A stretch of DNA of 64,000 nt from Chamaecrista fasciculata (GCA_003254925.1 QANZ01046538.1:61146-125145); one strand, 5' to 3'. Counted from the first letter of the stretch, positions 46,744 through 59,544 are shown. A program made the numbers and translations. Notes: generated by a model from the sequence alone, not told the origin.

Positions 46744-47696
46744 TTACATCTCAGTCAAAGAGGGATGAAAATCAATAAAATAATTAAGAACAAAATTATT
46801 GTTCAGGCAAGTAGTAATCCTCTTCACAACGTTATTTCTATCACCATCTGCATAAATGAAGTTTTGTCCAAACAGATATTCTGACCCATTCTTCTTAGAG
46901 GTCTTGCTAGAGAATACAAACATTCCATTTGAAAAACCAATAAATTGGCGATGGCATAACATGGAAGCTTTTTCAAAACACTATTTCCAGTCAGAAGGTT
47001 TGTTGGAAACACCATCCTTAAACCATATTTTGAAAATGCTACCGAGTTCACCGACTACAAAACTTGATGCAACTGCAGGTCGATTATTTGAAACAGTATG
47101 ACTCCAATGAGTGTCGTTGTGGTATTTGGGAAGACATATCCGATATTCCCTATTTTGATTGCTGTTATAATAAACGATACTTGGACGTAGGTTTGTCTTA
47201 ATAAATGATCGGTTGGCAATATAGTATAGAGAACCATTCAATTGAACATTTTGATCATGCCACAATCCTACATCAAAATCAATGGGGATTGAAGGGGACC
47301 ATTGCATCTCATCGAGTATTTCGTTGCGAAACATATTCCAAGCATATTAAACCATCAATAGAGCCAAAAAATTCAAACCTATGCATGTGGGGGACATAAG
47401 TATGAGGTGTCAATGGTATCCATTGCTCTTCCTTGAGATATTTATTCGACATTTTATAAAATATGTTATACAACACTCTGTCTTGTGGGACTTGACATAT
47501 CACAAGATGCTTTTTGTTGTGATTCTTTGCTATATTATTGTTATGTGCCGTGATTGAATTTTCTGTTCTTAATGCTACCATGCCAGTTCTTAGATACAAC
47601 ACGCATATCGAATACATCAGACGCTTCAAGTCGCGACATTATGTCAATCATTATCTCTGATGGAAGACCATGACCCTTATCAAAAACGTTGTTCAT
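46744..47696 (-). pseudogene. Broken F-box protein gene
   Basis: The minus-strand ATG at 47696 opens a typical F-box: LPSEIMIDIMSRLEASDVFD followed by MRVVSKNWHGSIKN (residues about 10-45). Normally this motif docks SKP1 in SCF ubiquitin ligases. The frame then meets a stop at 47541-47543, while the expected continuation (NHNKKHLVICQ) lies in another frame up to about 47309. The C-terminal F-box-associated region (LNGSLYYIANRSF, SIFKIWFKDG) follows in a third frame from about 47334. An in-frame stop at 46981 interrupts this before FIGFSNGMFVFSS. So there are at least two frameshifts and one nonsense codon. A functional product is unlikely unless the assembly is wrong. Confidence 0.75.
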
Positions 47697-47699
47697 ACT

Positions 47700-48838
47700 G
47701 CAATCAATGAAATATAAAAATTATAACTTACATTCATTGTATTACATGCAAATTTTGTTAACGATTGGGACCATGAATTAACTACGGCAAAAAACAAAGT
47801 GAATGTATACAACATGTATTACTTACCTTGTAATCAATATAATGATGGTTCTATTCAACTTTGTGAATGTAGCTCCAAATCGATGAGTGTGCTGTAAAAA
47901 CCATAGCTATGCCTTAAATAATGAATTATGCATACCTCAATCAATATTAAATATTTGATGCGTAGTTATGATATACAATCTGATTCAATTGATTTACATT
48001 TATTTGTGATGCATAAATTACTCTACTAATATTCAAAGAATGAAACGTATGCGCGAACTTTTGGTTTACTGAAATGTTAATGTGGCTAATGTGTTAAAAT
48101 TAATCAAATCACGAATCACAAATGTATTGTGGGAAAAATTGTAAATTAAATCAATAAGTTATTAAGTGTTTGGGTGTATAAATAATGGCGTTTTTGGATG
48201 TTCCACATATCCTTATTTGATTTTGTTTACTAAATTATAGCCTACGTTTAATCCATCACAAAACCAAATTTAACGAATCACCATCAATTGTAGCAAGTTC
48301 CTTTGATTAATTTTTAAGAAATCTACATTTATATAATCTAAGATTCTTTCTTATTGTGATAATTGACCATTTAAAATATATTGATCTTATATAACGTCTT
48401 GTGCATTCTTTTTTCAATATTTTCAATGTCGTTATAAATATTAATATTTTCTACAATATATATAAATAAAATATATACTAACATTTTTTATATGTATTAA
48501 ATCTTAATAAAAAGCGTAATAATGTATTTTAAAACTAGTCATGTTAATAATTGGGTATTTATGATAAATTTTTGTAAGACATGATATCTCGAATATTGTA
48601 ACGATATGTCAATCTAAACTTTACATATTTAGTACCACGACGACGCATGTATAGGATCGACAAAGTCTCCTCGTCAGACTCACGAATTACAGCTAAATTG
48701 TATTCTCGCATAGAATATTTAAAATAATTGTACTGATCATGTTTGTCACTTAATATCAATTAGAAGGTAATCAGTTCAACAATTAAAATTATTCGAATAA
48801 TAAGAACAAAACAAATAGTAGGACGTCATTACAAACAC
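47700..48838. other. Intergenic with one short coding-like fragment
   Basis: Mostly AT-rich spacer. A minus-strand frame at 48559-48759 (containing ESDEETLSILYMRRRGTKY) has more varied composition than its surroundings and could be a gene relic, but I do not recognise it. Confidence 0.3.
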
Positions 48839-49256
48839 TTAGGGCCTGTTTGGGGATGCCCCATCCCAAACTCATCACATTCTAATCCTAATCTCAACCT
48901 AAAATTAGATAAACAGTCCAGTTTGGGTGTTTGTCTGGCACATAATCTCATCTCATCTCATCTAAATCATCATCTCATTCAAATCATCATCCCATTTATC
49001 ATACATTTAATAATCTACCCCTATTTATATACCTATATTTACCTACACTCTAATATAAATATAAAAAAGATAATTAGACAAAATAGTAATTTTACATACC
49101 CTCATTTATTACACTTATAATTTTCTCTCTCTCCATCATTTCTTATTAATTTTTTTTTCTCTCCCTCTCACTCACTCACAAACACACACAAACTTCTCTC
49201 TCTCCTTTTCTCTCTATCTCTCACACACCCACCTACCCACTCCCTCTCTCTCCCTC

Positions 49257-49257
<1 letters not shown>

Positions 49258-49292
<35 letters not shown>

Positions 49293-49306
49293 ATATATAT
49301 ATAATT
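49258..49306. repeat. TA-rich microsatellite
   Basis: This is a TA dinucleotide tract with two 'tatta' interruptions inside the Tourist-type element, preceded by a CT-rich tract (49190-49255). Confidence 0.9.
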
Positions 49307-49787
49307 TATATTAATTTAATTAAACAAAGATGTTTTTGTCTATTTGTAATGTTGTTTTTTTTAGTCCCAACATTTCTCTATTTCTTTTGAGTAAAAATAC
49401 AATTGAATCCCTAAATTATTTTTTAAGTTACAATCTTCTATTCTATTTACTGTATTTTTTTAAAAAAGAGAAAAAAATTACTTATCTTCACTTTTATAGG
49501 CATTTTAGTCCTCAAACTATGAGCTCAATTTCCTTGGCTAGTAAAACTATTTTATGTTTAGTTTTTTTCTCAAACTATGAAAATAGTTTGATTTTGGTCC
49601 TCAAACTATTTGTTGTTCTAAATTCGTGTCCAAATTCATCCGATGATTATTCGCTATGGATAATGGAGAAATAACGGTTATTTTTTTGTTGGGAAAATAC
49701 ACAAGTTTCCATGTGTTTGTTATTTTTCTGGTTCGAATCATGGGTAGCAAAAAAATTGCAATGTTGTTTTGTTGGGAAATTACAAAG

Positions 49788-50200
49788 TTATGGACCAAAT
49801 TGTACATTTACAATCATTTCCATATTACTTGCATTCTGGTCCCACGATATTGTTTGTTATTTTTTGCACCTTGCAAATAAAAAATATACCCGATTGTTGA
49901 CGGTACAAGCTTTGTTCGAGCCCCGAGTACAGATATTAGGGACCGATTCTTTGGACCGATACAATGTTATGGACCAAATTTTATGTTTACAATACTTTTC
50001 ATGTTATTTGCATTCTAGTCCCCAAAATATTACTTATTATTTTCTTTATATTCAAATTCATAAATGTGCCCCATTATTCATGGCTGGGATTCTCTACGAG
50101 CTTTGAATTATCACTCACACATGTTAGGGATTGATTAATTGGCCGGATACAAATTTATGGACCAAATTGCATTCTCAAAAGAATTTTAATGTTATTTTCA
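49788..50200. repeat. Three degenerate ~180-bp tandem units
   Basis: The anchor 'ttatggaccaaatt' occurs at 49788, 49967 and 50155 (spacing 179 and 188), each followed by related text ('tttacaat', 'tgcattctggtcc', 'ttgttatttt'). Weaker similarity to a preceding partial unit starts near 49700. It lies wholly within the Tourist-type element. Confidence 0.65.
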
Positions 50201-50858
50201 TTTTGCCCCATAATCTCATCCAATAGGATGGACCAAAATCCATCATCCTATAGGATTGAGAAATCACGCTTTCCAAGAGCATCTCATCCAAATATCATCC
50301 CAGTCAAACCCCAGTCAAACCCCACCCAAACACCTATATCTCATCTCAATCTCATCTCAATCTCAATCTCAACATCATTATTTCATACCATTTCTACCCC
50401 TATACAAAATAAATAAATCCAACAACCTATTTCACCTAACCACAATCATTACATACCCTTTTATATAATTTCACACCCTATTATACATCATTTTCTCTCA
50501 AACCATCCAAACACCACTACATAATCTCATCTCATCCTAATTTCAACATCATCTCATCTCATCTCATAGGTTGAGATTGGATTGAGATTGGATTGAACTT
50601 ACAAGTTCCCAAAGAGGCCCTTATATTGCACATCAATATCATTCAATTTCTTTCGTATTGACCATCTAAAATAATAAAAAAAAAAAAAAAAAAAAACTTA
50701 CATTTTCAAAAGAGTTCAAGAAGGTCCTTCTTTTTTTCATGGACTCTTTTCTTTGATGGAGGTGGACTAACGTTTCCATGAATTCCCTATTAGGCAGGAG
50801 TTATTATATTGGTTTGCTTAATTAGATTATAATATAAATAAAAAAGCAATTTATTGAT

Positions 50859-51074
50859 TTAGAATAATATTAACACTTCTATTTTCGACATCTTATGTTC
50901 AATTATATTTAAATACCTCATTCTGATCATGATACAGAGGCCTCCACGGTTTTCTGTGATATGCAAGCCATAAGATTTTCCAGCTATGTATTTTGAACGA
51001 TATTGCCCATGTATAATGTAATGTTCATTGGACATCCTCTCCAATATAAACCAATATATAGATCCTATAAACAT
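50859..51074 (-). pseudogene. Possible F-box-associated domain fragment
   Basis: A minus-strand frame includes GSIYWFILERMSNEHYIIHG and GGLCIMIRMRYLNI, faintly like the F-box-associated pattern 'G.LYW....' and 'G.LC....R....' found in the broken gene at 46744-47696. It has no start context, F-box or continuation. Chance is a real alternative. Confidence 0.25.
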
Positions 51075-51970
51075 GGTATAAAATACAGTTCAGGTTCATC
51101 CTTTGACATAAAGGTGAGCTTTAAGTGAATCCTCTCCGATCCTATCCTTCATTTATTCATGAATCTCAAGCAATGATAAAAAAGTAAAAATAAAAAGTCA
51201 AGAAACACCACAATGCATATCAAAAATACGAAATAAATGCCACAAAAGAAATAAATAACTCGATTTTTCATCTAAATAATCTTGCACAACACTGCACAAA
51301 TAAATGATGATAAGGTGATGGTAAACTTAGAGGAAATTGATATACCTTCCATTTCATGAGTCTAGATGATTCCAGTCTATTGTTTTCAGCAAGAGCCAAG
51401 AGGTCTTAGTCATCTTTGGTTTAAGATCAGAGAATATAATAACTTGAAACTTTGAAATATTAAGTTCAAAATTTACTTATTGGCTTTGTGATTACTTGAA
51501 TACTTGCTAATAGTCTTCATCTTACCTGTATAATCATGAAATCCAAGTGCCGAAAACAATTCTTTATTGACTAATGAACCATGCCGAATAGGGTATGATT
51601 GAAACCCCGATGAAATTTTGAAGTAGATTTAGGAATTTTATTTTTACACTAATAATATAAACCGTAAATCTATTGAAACTACGCCAGTCATCAAAATGGT
51701 TTGGTGAAAACGTACCATTTTTCTCTGAAGACAGACATAGCTACAACTAATATTAAGAATAATGATGATATGTAGACCATGATAATTTTAAGAAAAACAG
51801 AAAAAAAGGGAACACCGATGGAAGAGACATACCGTAGAGGCGATGGCTGATAGGTCATTCTCCAGATAATGCAAAATAACACAGTGACGAACGAACTAAG
51901 TGAAATTTTGAGATGAGAATGAGAAACATGAGATATTAATGATGGATAATATTAATGACAGAAAACTCAA
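51075..51970. other. Intergenic, no gene seen
   Basis: A few potential splice-like sites exist on the minus strand, but no coherent exon chain could be built. Confidence 0.4.
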
Positions 51971-51975
51971 CCTAG

Positions 51976-52661
51976 TGATGAACCTGGTTTTGGCCGGAGG
52001 GCATTACCTGGTTCGATGAAGCAACTCTGGGTCAAAAGTCGCCTGCAAGTTAATGAATGCACAGGGGTGGCCCTGCGATTCACCTCCGATGCTTAAGTCA
52101 GTAAAGAACTTGAGAGCAATAATATGTGTAAATAGCAATAGTGCGTACCTTTTTCCAGTGCGGGGGCTGTCCTTTTATACTGGTGAAATGAGATCTTTCT
52201 AGACCCAGATATGGTCGACTGTGATCTTAACTGATTTGGCCGAATCAGTTGTGATCTTCAGGGAAATCCTAACCGATTGCTATCTTAACAGATCTGGCAG
52301 TTAAGATATGGAGTAAGTTGTTATTTGATGGAGGAGTCGTATGGAGATCAATCTCTTCCTGGCTCTTGATTGTTGTAGCAACGCTTCCTTTTACGTCTTA
52401 CCGTGAACGCCCAGCTGTTGGCGTTCTCGACTGACGTAGGGCATTTGGCGCTTTCCCCATGTAGGACTCTTTAGGCGCCTTGAAGTAGGGCTTGTGGCGC
52501 TCTCACTTGTCGTTGAACTTTTGGGGCGCCTTAACGTAGGACTTCCTGAGGCGCCTTAACGTAGGACTTTCTGGCGTTCTTACCCAGGTGATTCCTTCGT
52601 TGGGCTTTGAACGCCTATGGTCTAGGTCTTCTAGGCTTCCAAGTTATTGGGCCTATTATCA
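51976..52661 (-). mobile_element. Probable solo LTR, minus strand
   Basis: This 686-bp unit runs TGATGAAC...ATTATCA, flanked by CCTAG (51971-51975) and CCTAA (52662-52666), a 5-bp duplication with one mismatch. Read on the minus strand, a TATA-like tataaaagga lies near 52179, followed downstream by 'cttaagcatcggagg', a phrase typical of the U5 region of plant LTRs. No internal retroelement sequence adjoins either side, so it is a solo LTR. It is less AT-rich than its surroundings and carries an internal minisatellite. Confidence 0.65.
52380..52625. repeat. Minisatellite of ~25-bp 'ggcgccttaacgtaggactt' units
   Basis: Two near-identical units (about 52525-52572) are flanked by decayed ones ('ggcgccttgaagtagggctt', 'ggcgctttccccatgtagga', 'ggcgttcttaccc'). 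It lies in the probable U3 part of the solo LTR, where tandem repeats often act as enhancer-like elements; that function is inference. Confidence 0.7.
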
Positions 52662-52669
52662 CCTAAAAT

Positions 52670-55600
52670 GTTCAGTATGTATACTGAATCATTATTACAT
52701 TCAATGTTTTGTAAGGTAAATGGAGAATGGATGTCAGTGCAAAACTCTAGCGCAAAATAATAAATGCTCAGTGATAAGGGGACGATAAATTAGCTTAAAT
52801 TGAAACTGTGATAAATGTTATACCCAAATTATAGTGAAATAGACATAATTAAAAAAAAATATAACTTATAATGAGGGGATTTCATAATTATTAGTTGACT
52901 ATCACTAGGATTAGGCTGCTTGGAAGGTCTACCACAGCTCGCCATTTATGAGGTTTCCATGTGTCAATGTTGTGAAGGTCTCGTTGCTTGTACATTTGGC
53001 AGGCATAGTTTGCTTTTATATATTATAATAGATAGATAATAGATGGCATAAAATGATTTATTTCAAATTAACAATAGATTAGTTGAATGTCTTTGCTGGT
53101 AGTCAGGAAATGTCTCGTTGATATCTTCCATAGACGAAAAGGCCATGTTTGTTTGTATGTCTAATTCTAATCCTCAAAAATTGAAGTAGTTACTTTTGGA
53201 ACACGATCAACAATAAAGTTTTGTATCAAAAAATGAAGAAACTTCCGTTTGTTATCAATTAAACAACTAAAGAAAACAACTCTACCCAGTTGAGCATATG
53301 TAGAATGCAACGTAAAAATATGCAGACTTGCAGAGAATTTAAATTTAACATTAATTCAGAACAACTGAACAAAAATTGAAATTAATTTAACATTCTTAAA
53401 TCTGGAACCTATTTTGTGATTGCCCTTTCGCCGGTGGGATTTGAAATGGTGGTAATGTTGATTGCCATCTTGCGAATCAGAGAATTTTTGCTACACCTTG
53501 GCCATCTTCGCATTGCTTTCGTACGCTGATAAGTGATAACTGATTTACTTTCTTCGTCTGCGAAAAACCTAAGCCAAGTTATGATCACCAGAAACGTCAT
53601 AATTCACAAACGCAATGGAGCCTCTTAGTTTGAAACATGACTGATATAATATATATATATAAAACAGAAAAGCATGAATAAATAACTGATGAGTTGAAAT
53701 TCTACTGAAATCCATAATTTGATGGTGGTAGTGTACAAAGTACGATCTCAGTTTCACCCACATTGTGTGACACATGTCTACTCTATTAATTCATGCAAAT
53801 GAAAAAGGGTTAAAAAAAAAGCCTCCATAAGTCCATATACATGATACTATATCGGAAGATTCATGAATCGCCAATTTCCCAGGCAACACCTAACACAGAG
53901 AAGCAAAAAATAAACACATATACATGGTTTGTGAATATGTATAAATCAAATCATCATGGAGTGAAAATAATTTTAGTTATGTCCTGTTTTTGTAGAATTA
54001 CAGAAATAGAACATATGCGAATCTCAAAGATTCTGCGTATGTATATATGTATATGAATTATTCCGAGACCTTCTCATGCCATTTGTTGCTATGATTTCAA
54101 CCCTATCTTAGAGTGAAATTGAATTGGATTTATAATTTCAAATCTCCCAATCATGCATTTTAAATCGGAGCCCATGCATATAATACCGAAAAATTGGAAT
54201 GTGCCAAAATCTTCATAATGAAGGATAACTTTTGAAGAAGCATCACATAAGAGAAAAAAGTTAAAATAAACCAAATCATATAATAAAAACGACTAATTTT
54301 GCCCAAATTGACAAAATTCAACATGCATTCACGCCCTAAGAGGTTGTCTCAACATGAAATCAAAAGTGAATCTTTCAAAAGAGTACCTTTTGTGATGAAC
54401 ATCAAATAATCTACAAGACACAAACCATAGATTGCCATTACTATTTTTAGGGTAATTATCTTTCATTGTCACATTTCTTCCATCCTATTACTCTTTAAGA
54501 TTGTTATAAATAATTGTAATACAAAGAGATGAATGAATAACTGAGGTGTGATAAATCTCGATCTTATAAAGAGTAATTGTCTATACATCGAAAGTTTTGT
54601 CACGTTTTGTCACGTTTTGTCCCCATTGTTTGCAGAGCTATGCCGTTTCAGAAGGAGCATTGAAGTTCTTATTATTACATGATTAGTTAAATTGTTCAGT
54701 AAACATTATTGTTTTAGTAATGACTTATGACATGAGGATTGAAGTGTTGCCATTGTTTTTTTTTTTGAAATTACCAGTTTGATATTATTATTTGTTGACT
54801 AATGAATGATACTTTGGGTTTCATTAACCCGACATTTGGTGTCTTTGTTTTTCCTTTTAATGGTTGGTTAACCTATTCGTCCATTGCTTTCATTTGTGAT
54901 ATATTCGAGATACTTGTTGAAATTCTATTTAGTTGTGAATTTAAGATTTCTTTTTGATTGAATGTTGGTGTTGCTACTTGTTGATGGTTGGAATGGCATC
55001 TTTGGACTATCCTGGTGTTTTTACTTGTCTTATAGGATAATGTATGTTGTCATTATGGATATTTCATGATTATAATTAAGTGACCTTCCTTTTCATAAAA
55101 ACGAACTTTTATCCTAATTAACTCAATGCTTTCAAGGAAACCATTCTCCTTCACTAAAGTATTTTTCGTTGCGTCACTTGAATGCTTTCCTTCATCAACT
55201 TTCTTATAGTATTGATTCATATATCTCTACAAGTTTCAAAGTTTTAAATGTTTTTCCTTGTAAATCTTCAATTTCTCATATTATTTTCTTTTAAGAGGAT
55301 TTCTTTACTTGCTTCCTTGTATGTTATCTTATTGTCAATTAATTTTTGTCCATCCTAATTGTAGAATGTATTGGGTTTTTTAAGTTGGATATATATTGAT
55401 ATAGATATACTTTATACTCAGTCATAATTGCTTGTTTGGCATTTTCTGTTTTGGTAACATTCTAAGATTGTTTTAAAGTCATTTTTTTTATGCATTCGCA
55501 TGTCCTTTTGTTATCATACGGTATTATTGTGCTCTCTTGTATGCATTGTGAACTCTTGGAGTTTGGAAATTTCACTTTGAGCATGGTAATAGTTGAATCC

Positions 55601-55850
55601 GTTGCTGGCTAGTGATCTGTACGCTACCATTGTCTATTTATTTATTTTTTTTTTTTGAGGATCATGAATACAATAACATGATTTGATTAACTAGAGTTTA
55701 AACTGTAATTTTCTTGTTTGTTCGTGCTTCATTTGATGTCACTCGGAATGTTAGTTATTTTGGTATCTAATCCATGGTTGGATGTTATACTTAATGACTA
55801 ATCCTACATCTCTTGTTTAATGCTTGTCCACAAGATGCTGGATTGATTGT
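52670..55850. other. 3.2-kb intergenic, no gene seen
   Basis: Read on both strands, only short AT-rich frames appear. The minus-strand frame 53409-53600 (RRWPRCSKNSLIRKMAINI) has no recognisable domain. A 'cacgttttgt' direct repeat sits at 54601-54620. Confidence 0.45.
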
Positions 55851-55852
55851 AT

Positions 55853-58002
55853 TGTTGGAGATTGTGCCCTAGGGCCAATCAATTTTGTATATGTTTTAAA
55901 CATATTGATTAATTTTTAGAGATAAATTAATGTTGTTATCATATTATTAGCATGTTTACTATGATAGCGTCCTTGATTAATTATGTGATAGTTAATCTAA
56001 ATCTGTCCCTGGTCGATTATTTTCGTTGGAGCGAAAATGAACTAAGACCAGCATGACCTCGGTGCATAGAGATGCATGCACTAGATGCAGGAACGAGAGT
56101 CATGGTGCAATTATGTAAAGGGTTACAAGTTGCTGGACTGACCCGGAGAGTCCTACATGGGTTTAGTCATCAGCTTGCCTCTCCTGTACGCCTGTCACGA
56201 TGCCTTAGACCTGAGGTCATCATTATTCCGGCGTTGCAGTTGTCAGACTTTGGCCTAGTCTAACGTTGCCCATAGCATGGTAGCCATAAGGGCTAGGTAC
56301 GGGTTTGGTTGATTGCCGTGCTGAGGAATGTGGATTGGCCAAAATGGAATTTTGTCCCTCATTAAATGGGAGATATCTAACTGGCGCCCTCGATGAGTCT
56401 GTCCAAGGAAAAGAGTGGCCACTCAGTATATTGGGACTTACTCAAGAAGATCGAGAAAGTTGTGGTTTGGATTATGGATGACTTTCCTGTGCCTAATCCA
56501 TGACCAAGATATCGTAGGACAATAGGGTCTATGACAAGGAGGTACTAAGGTTAAGTCGATTTTGGTAAAAACGATAACTCACGTGTTTTGGGTAGTCGTG
56601 ATGGCTTGCTAGAGTCCGCTCACGACTTGTAAGCCATAGAGATGACTTGCTGCCAACTTCACATGAGGCCTGCTGGTCACACATGAGCAGGATCTGGACA
56701 CCGCTTAAAGGGACACGAATTAGGGTTAATTCGTGAGTCACTCCGGTGACATAATTTAAGACATAGCAAAATGTCTCGGACATTAAGTCTTGTCTTAAAT
56801 AATCTATAGTTGTAATATATTTAAATTTGTGGGACAAGTTTAAATATAATAATTGTTAAATAGTTAATAAGGATTAATCTATTTACAATTATAATATTAG
56901 GGAATAATAAATCAGATAAGGTTCCTAAAAGTTAGGAGATTATTGATTTATTAAATTCTCTAATATTAGCATGAGGGTGGCGCCTCATAGGGCTTTTAAT
57001 TAATGAAAATGTTTTATTAATTAAAGTCATGAGTTTGATTCAAAATTTGAGTTAAAGATATTAGGGTAATATTTTAATTCAATAATGAATTTAAATTCAA
57101 GATTCAAATTTGAATTAAAGATATTAGGGTAATATTTTAATTCAAAATCTTGGAAGATAATAAGTTGGTTATAACTTCCTAAGAATTAGGAATGTTTTTG
57201 ATTTATTAAATTCCAAAGAAAAGGAAGGGAGTATGGCGCCTATTTGGTGGGTCCCAATGGAAGATTTGATCTTCCATTTGATTCTCCAAGATTGCAATTT
57301 GAATTTGAATTGAAATATTAAGGTAATATTTTAATTAGATATTCAAGTCCTAAAATTATGATATTATTGTAATCTCATAATTTTATAATTTGATAATCCT
57401 ATAATTTAGGGATTCCCTAATTATAATTATCAATTCCCTATTTTATGAAATAAAAAGAGGGAAAGTCGCCTACTCCACTAACCCTAGCTCATTTTGTGAT
57501 TTTGGTCTTCCTCCTTGTAGAGAGAGAGAGAGAGAGAAAAATCGCCAACTTCAATCCTAGAGAGAGGAAAAGTTGAATTTCCTAAGGAGTTAGTGAGAGT
57601 TCGTCTGGTTCAACAACTAGGGTTTTGAGAGAAGAAAAACAAAAGGAGTTTTGTGTTTTCTTCTTCCTAGCGCCACCTTGTGTTTTTGATTCAAGAAAGA
57701 GTTCTTGGATTCAAACTCTGTTGATTTGGTCCCTGGTACTTTTGGAGAAAAGAACAGAAGGCTAGCACCTTGGTGCCCGACAAACTGCTCGTGTGGATCA
57801 CCGGCGGAGGAAGGACGCTATGAGTGGACTTCTAGGACACACCCCGTACAACCAAACCGATTGGAACTCGTGAGGTATACCACTATCTTAACAGGTTTTA
57901 AATTCAACTAGCGGATCTCCTGGGGAAATCTAGGGCTTGGCGCATAAATTTTTAATTTTAACTTTTGCTTCTGTTGCGTTTTTGCGCCTTTATTTCCCAA
58001 CA
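55853..58002 (+). repeat. 5' LTR of copia element (2150 bp)
   Basis: The stretch begins TGTTGGAGATTG and ends TTTCCCAACA (inverted TGTTGG/CCAACA tips). It is immediately followed by a primer-binding site. It is highly similar to the start of the 3' LTR at 63192 (by eye about eight differences in the first ~250 bases). An internal duplication of the 'aaagatattagggtaatatt' block occurs at 57054 and about 57118. The length is large for a Ty1/copia LTR. The target duplication cannot be tested because the 3' LTR runs off the window. Confidence 0.92.
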
Positions 58003-58003
58003 G

Positions 58004-58016
58004 TGGTATCAGAGCC
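58004..58016 (+). promoter_or_regulatory. Primer-binding site, initiator tRNA-Met type
   Basis: TGGTATCAGAGCC starts two bases after the LTR end. It is complementary to the 3' end of plant initiator methionine tRNA, the usual minus-strand primer for Ty1/copia elements. Confidence 0.92.
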
Positions 58017-59544
58017 ACGCTAGTCCTGGATTAAAAACTGTTTTTGTGTACATATGATGTATGATATGTGTGTTTACCGCTTTCAATCACATGTTTGGTT
58101 TTACGAAAAATCCACCGAAAAGTTTTCTTAAAAACTCGATCTACAATATAAGGTGCAAGTTTATGTATATGATACATAAAGAAATCAATGGGATTGATTT
58201 GAAAATTTTTCTTGAACTTTAAGGCCAAAATCGAAAATCCCTATATAATTATAATAAAAAGTGTTTTAATTATAATATTATAGAGATGGCTGAAAATTTA
58301 TTAAAATTATGAATTTTGAAATTTTTGGGTCAATAATTTAAATTCTTGAATGTGATTCCTGAATTTTATAATTATTGATAATAGGCCTAATTTTAAGAAA
58401 GGCATGTTAAAATTGCGCAAACCCTAAATTGAACACATTTTAAAAATGATTTTTGATATGTGTTGTTGTATGCCGTGTTTGACAAAATTATATGAATTGT
58501 TCATATGTGTATTGTGTGGTGTTGGATATGGCTCTAGGGTTTTTGGTAAATACAGCCTGCGTGTCGTCTCCCTACTCTATTGTAATTTTACTTTCAGCTT
58601 ATACTTCAATGTAACTGGGGTTTATCCTTTGTAATTTTATTTTTCTTTTTAGAAAAATTCTTTCATTGGCTTGAGAGGATTATAGGGTAGATGGGCCATA
58701 TCTAAACACGGTATATGTTTTTGCATTTAGTTTTGTATGTGATACAATGCGCTAGATGTATGCTTAGGGTGCGAAATTTTAACATGCTATTTTAAATTTT
58801 ACGCTACAACCACGTATACGATACGAGCGTGGGATTTTGCATAGGATGCAAGATCCGTGCACATGTTTATATGTATGTGATACATGGGGAAATAAACATG
58901 TGGCATGACTCGTTTAATTTTAAAAGGAGTTTTAAAATTAAACTATAAAACGGAACATTTTAAAAATCAAACCCTTTTAGAAAATCTTAAGTTTTAATGC
59001 CGTCAATAAAACACCCTGTTGAAATCTTGTTCATCGTAGAGTGGTGATCGCCCTTAGCGACACGTATCTACCTTGACCTTGAGGAGACACGGGTGAATGA
59101 GAGTTTCAACGCGACGCCTATTGAAATCCTGGTTCTTTAAATGCGGTGATCGCCCTCAGCGACACGTGTTTAGTTGGGCCTTGATGATATGGGTTTGGGC
59201 CTCGGCCTCGTTGTTTTGAGCCTAGGCATTCACAAGTTTTATTGTGTGACTTAATGGGGTTATCAAAACGATTTTGGACCTCAAGGCATTAGATGGGATA
59301 AACATGCCATAATAAGTATCATATGATGATACAGTCCCATAAAGATCTAAGAGTCACATAGGATGTGATTGGTAAGGAGTTACCTACCTAAATAACCAAA
59401 GGATGCATGATCGCCCTCAGCGACGATAAACCTCGGTGAAATATGGGTTTTAGCCACTAATAATAAATTTTACTGGGTTTTATAAAATGGTGGATATTTA
59501 TTTTTCCTGCTAATTAAACTTTTCATATCTTAGTTGTAGAATGA
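58017..59544 (+). other. Long untranslated leader of copia element
   Basis: About 1.5 kb separates the primer-binding site from the gag remnant. No long frame is present. The second half contains the repeated motif described separately. Confidence 0.6.
59019..59440 (+). repeat. 102-bp duplication and repeated 'gatcgccctcagcgaca' motif
   Basis: Two diverged 102-bp units (59019-59120 and 59121-59222) each start 'ttgaaatc' and contain 'gatcgccctcagcgacacgt' (59046, with one change, and 59148). A third copy of the core lies at 59409. The motif is in the retroelement leader, where packaging or dimerisation signals reside in many retroelements; that role is inference. Confidence 0.7.

Larger units (their letters stand above)
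48842..50620. mobile_element. Tourist/PIF-Harbinger-type element, TTA TSD
   Basis: The ends GGGCCTGTTTGGGG and (reverse complement of the right end) GGGCCTCTTTGGGA are inverted, and both are flanked by TTA (48839-48841 and 50621-50623). A 'GGGCCTGTTTGG' end with a TTA duplication is the Tourist signature. Both subterminal regions are rich in 'atctcatc' repeats (inverted at the extreme right as 'gagattgg'). At 1779 bp it is far longer than a MITE but has no transposase frame. The extra length is a tandem-repeat interior and possibly a nested insertion. Confidence 0.8.

Noticed and set aside
48842..50620. Protein-coding gene inside the Tourist-type element (ORFs of 114 and 131 codons)
   Set aside because: The frames are low-complexity, overlap the tandem array and show no transposase motif.
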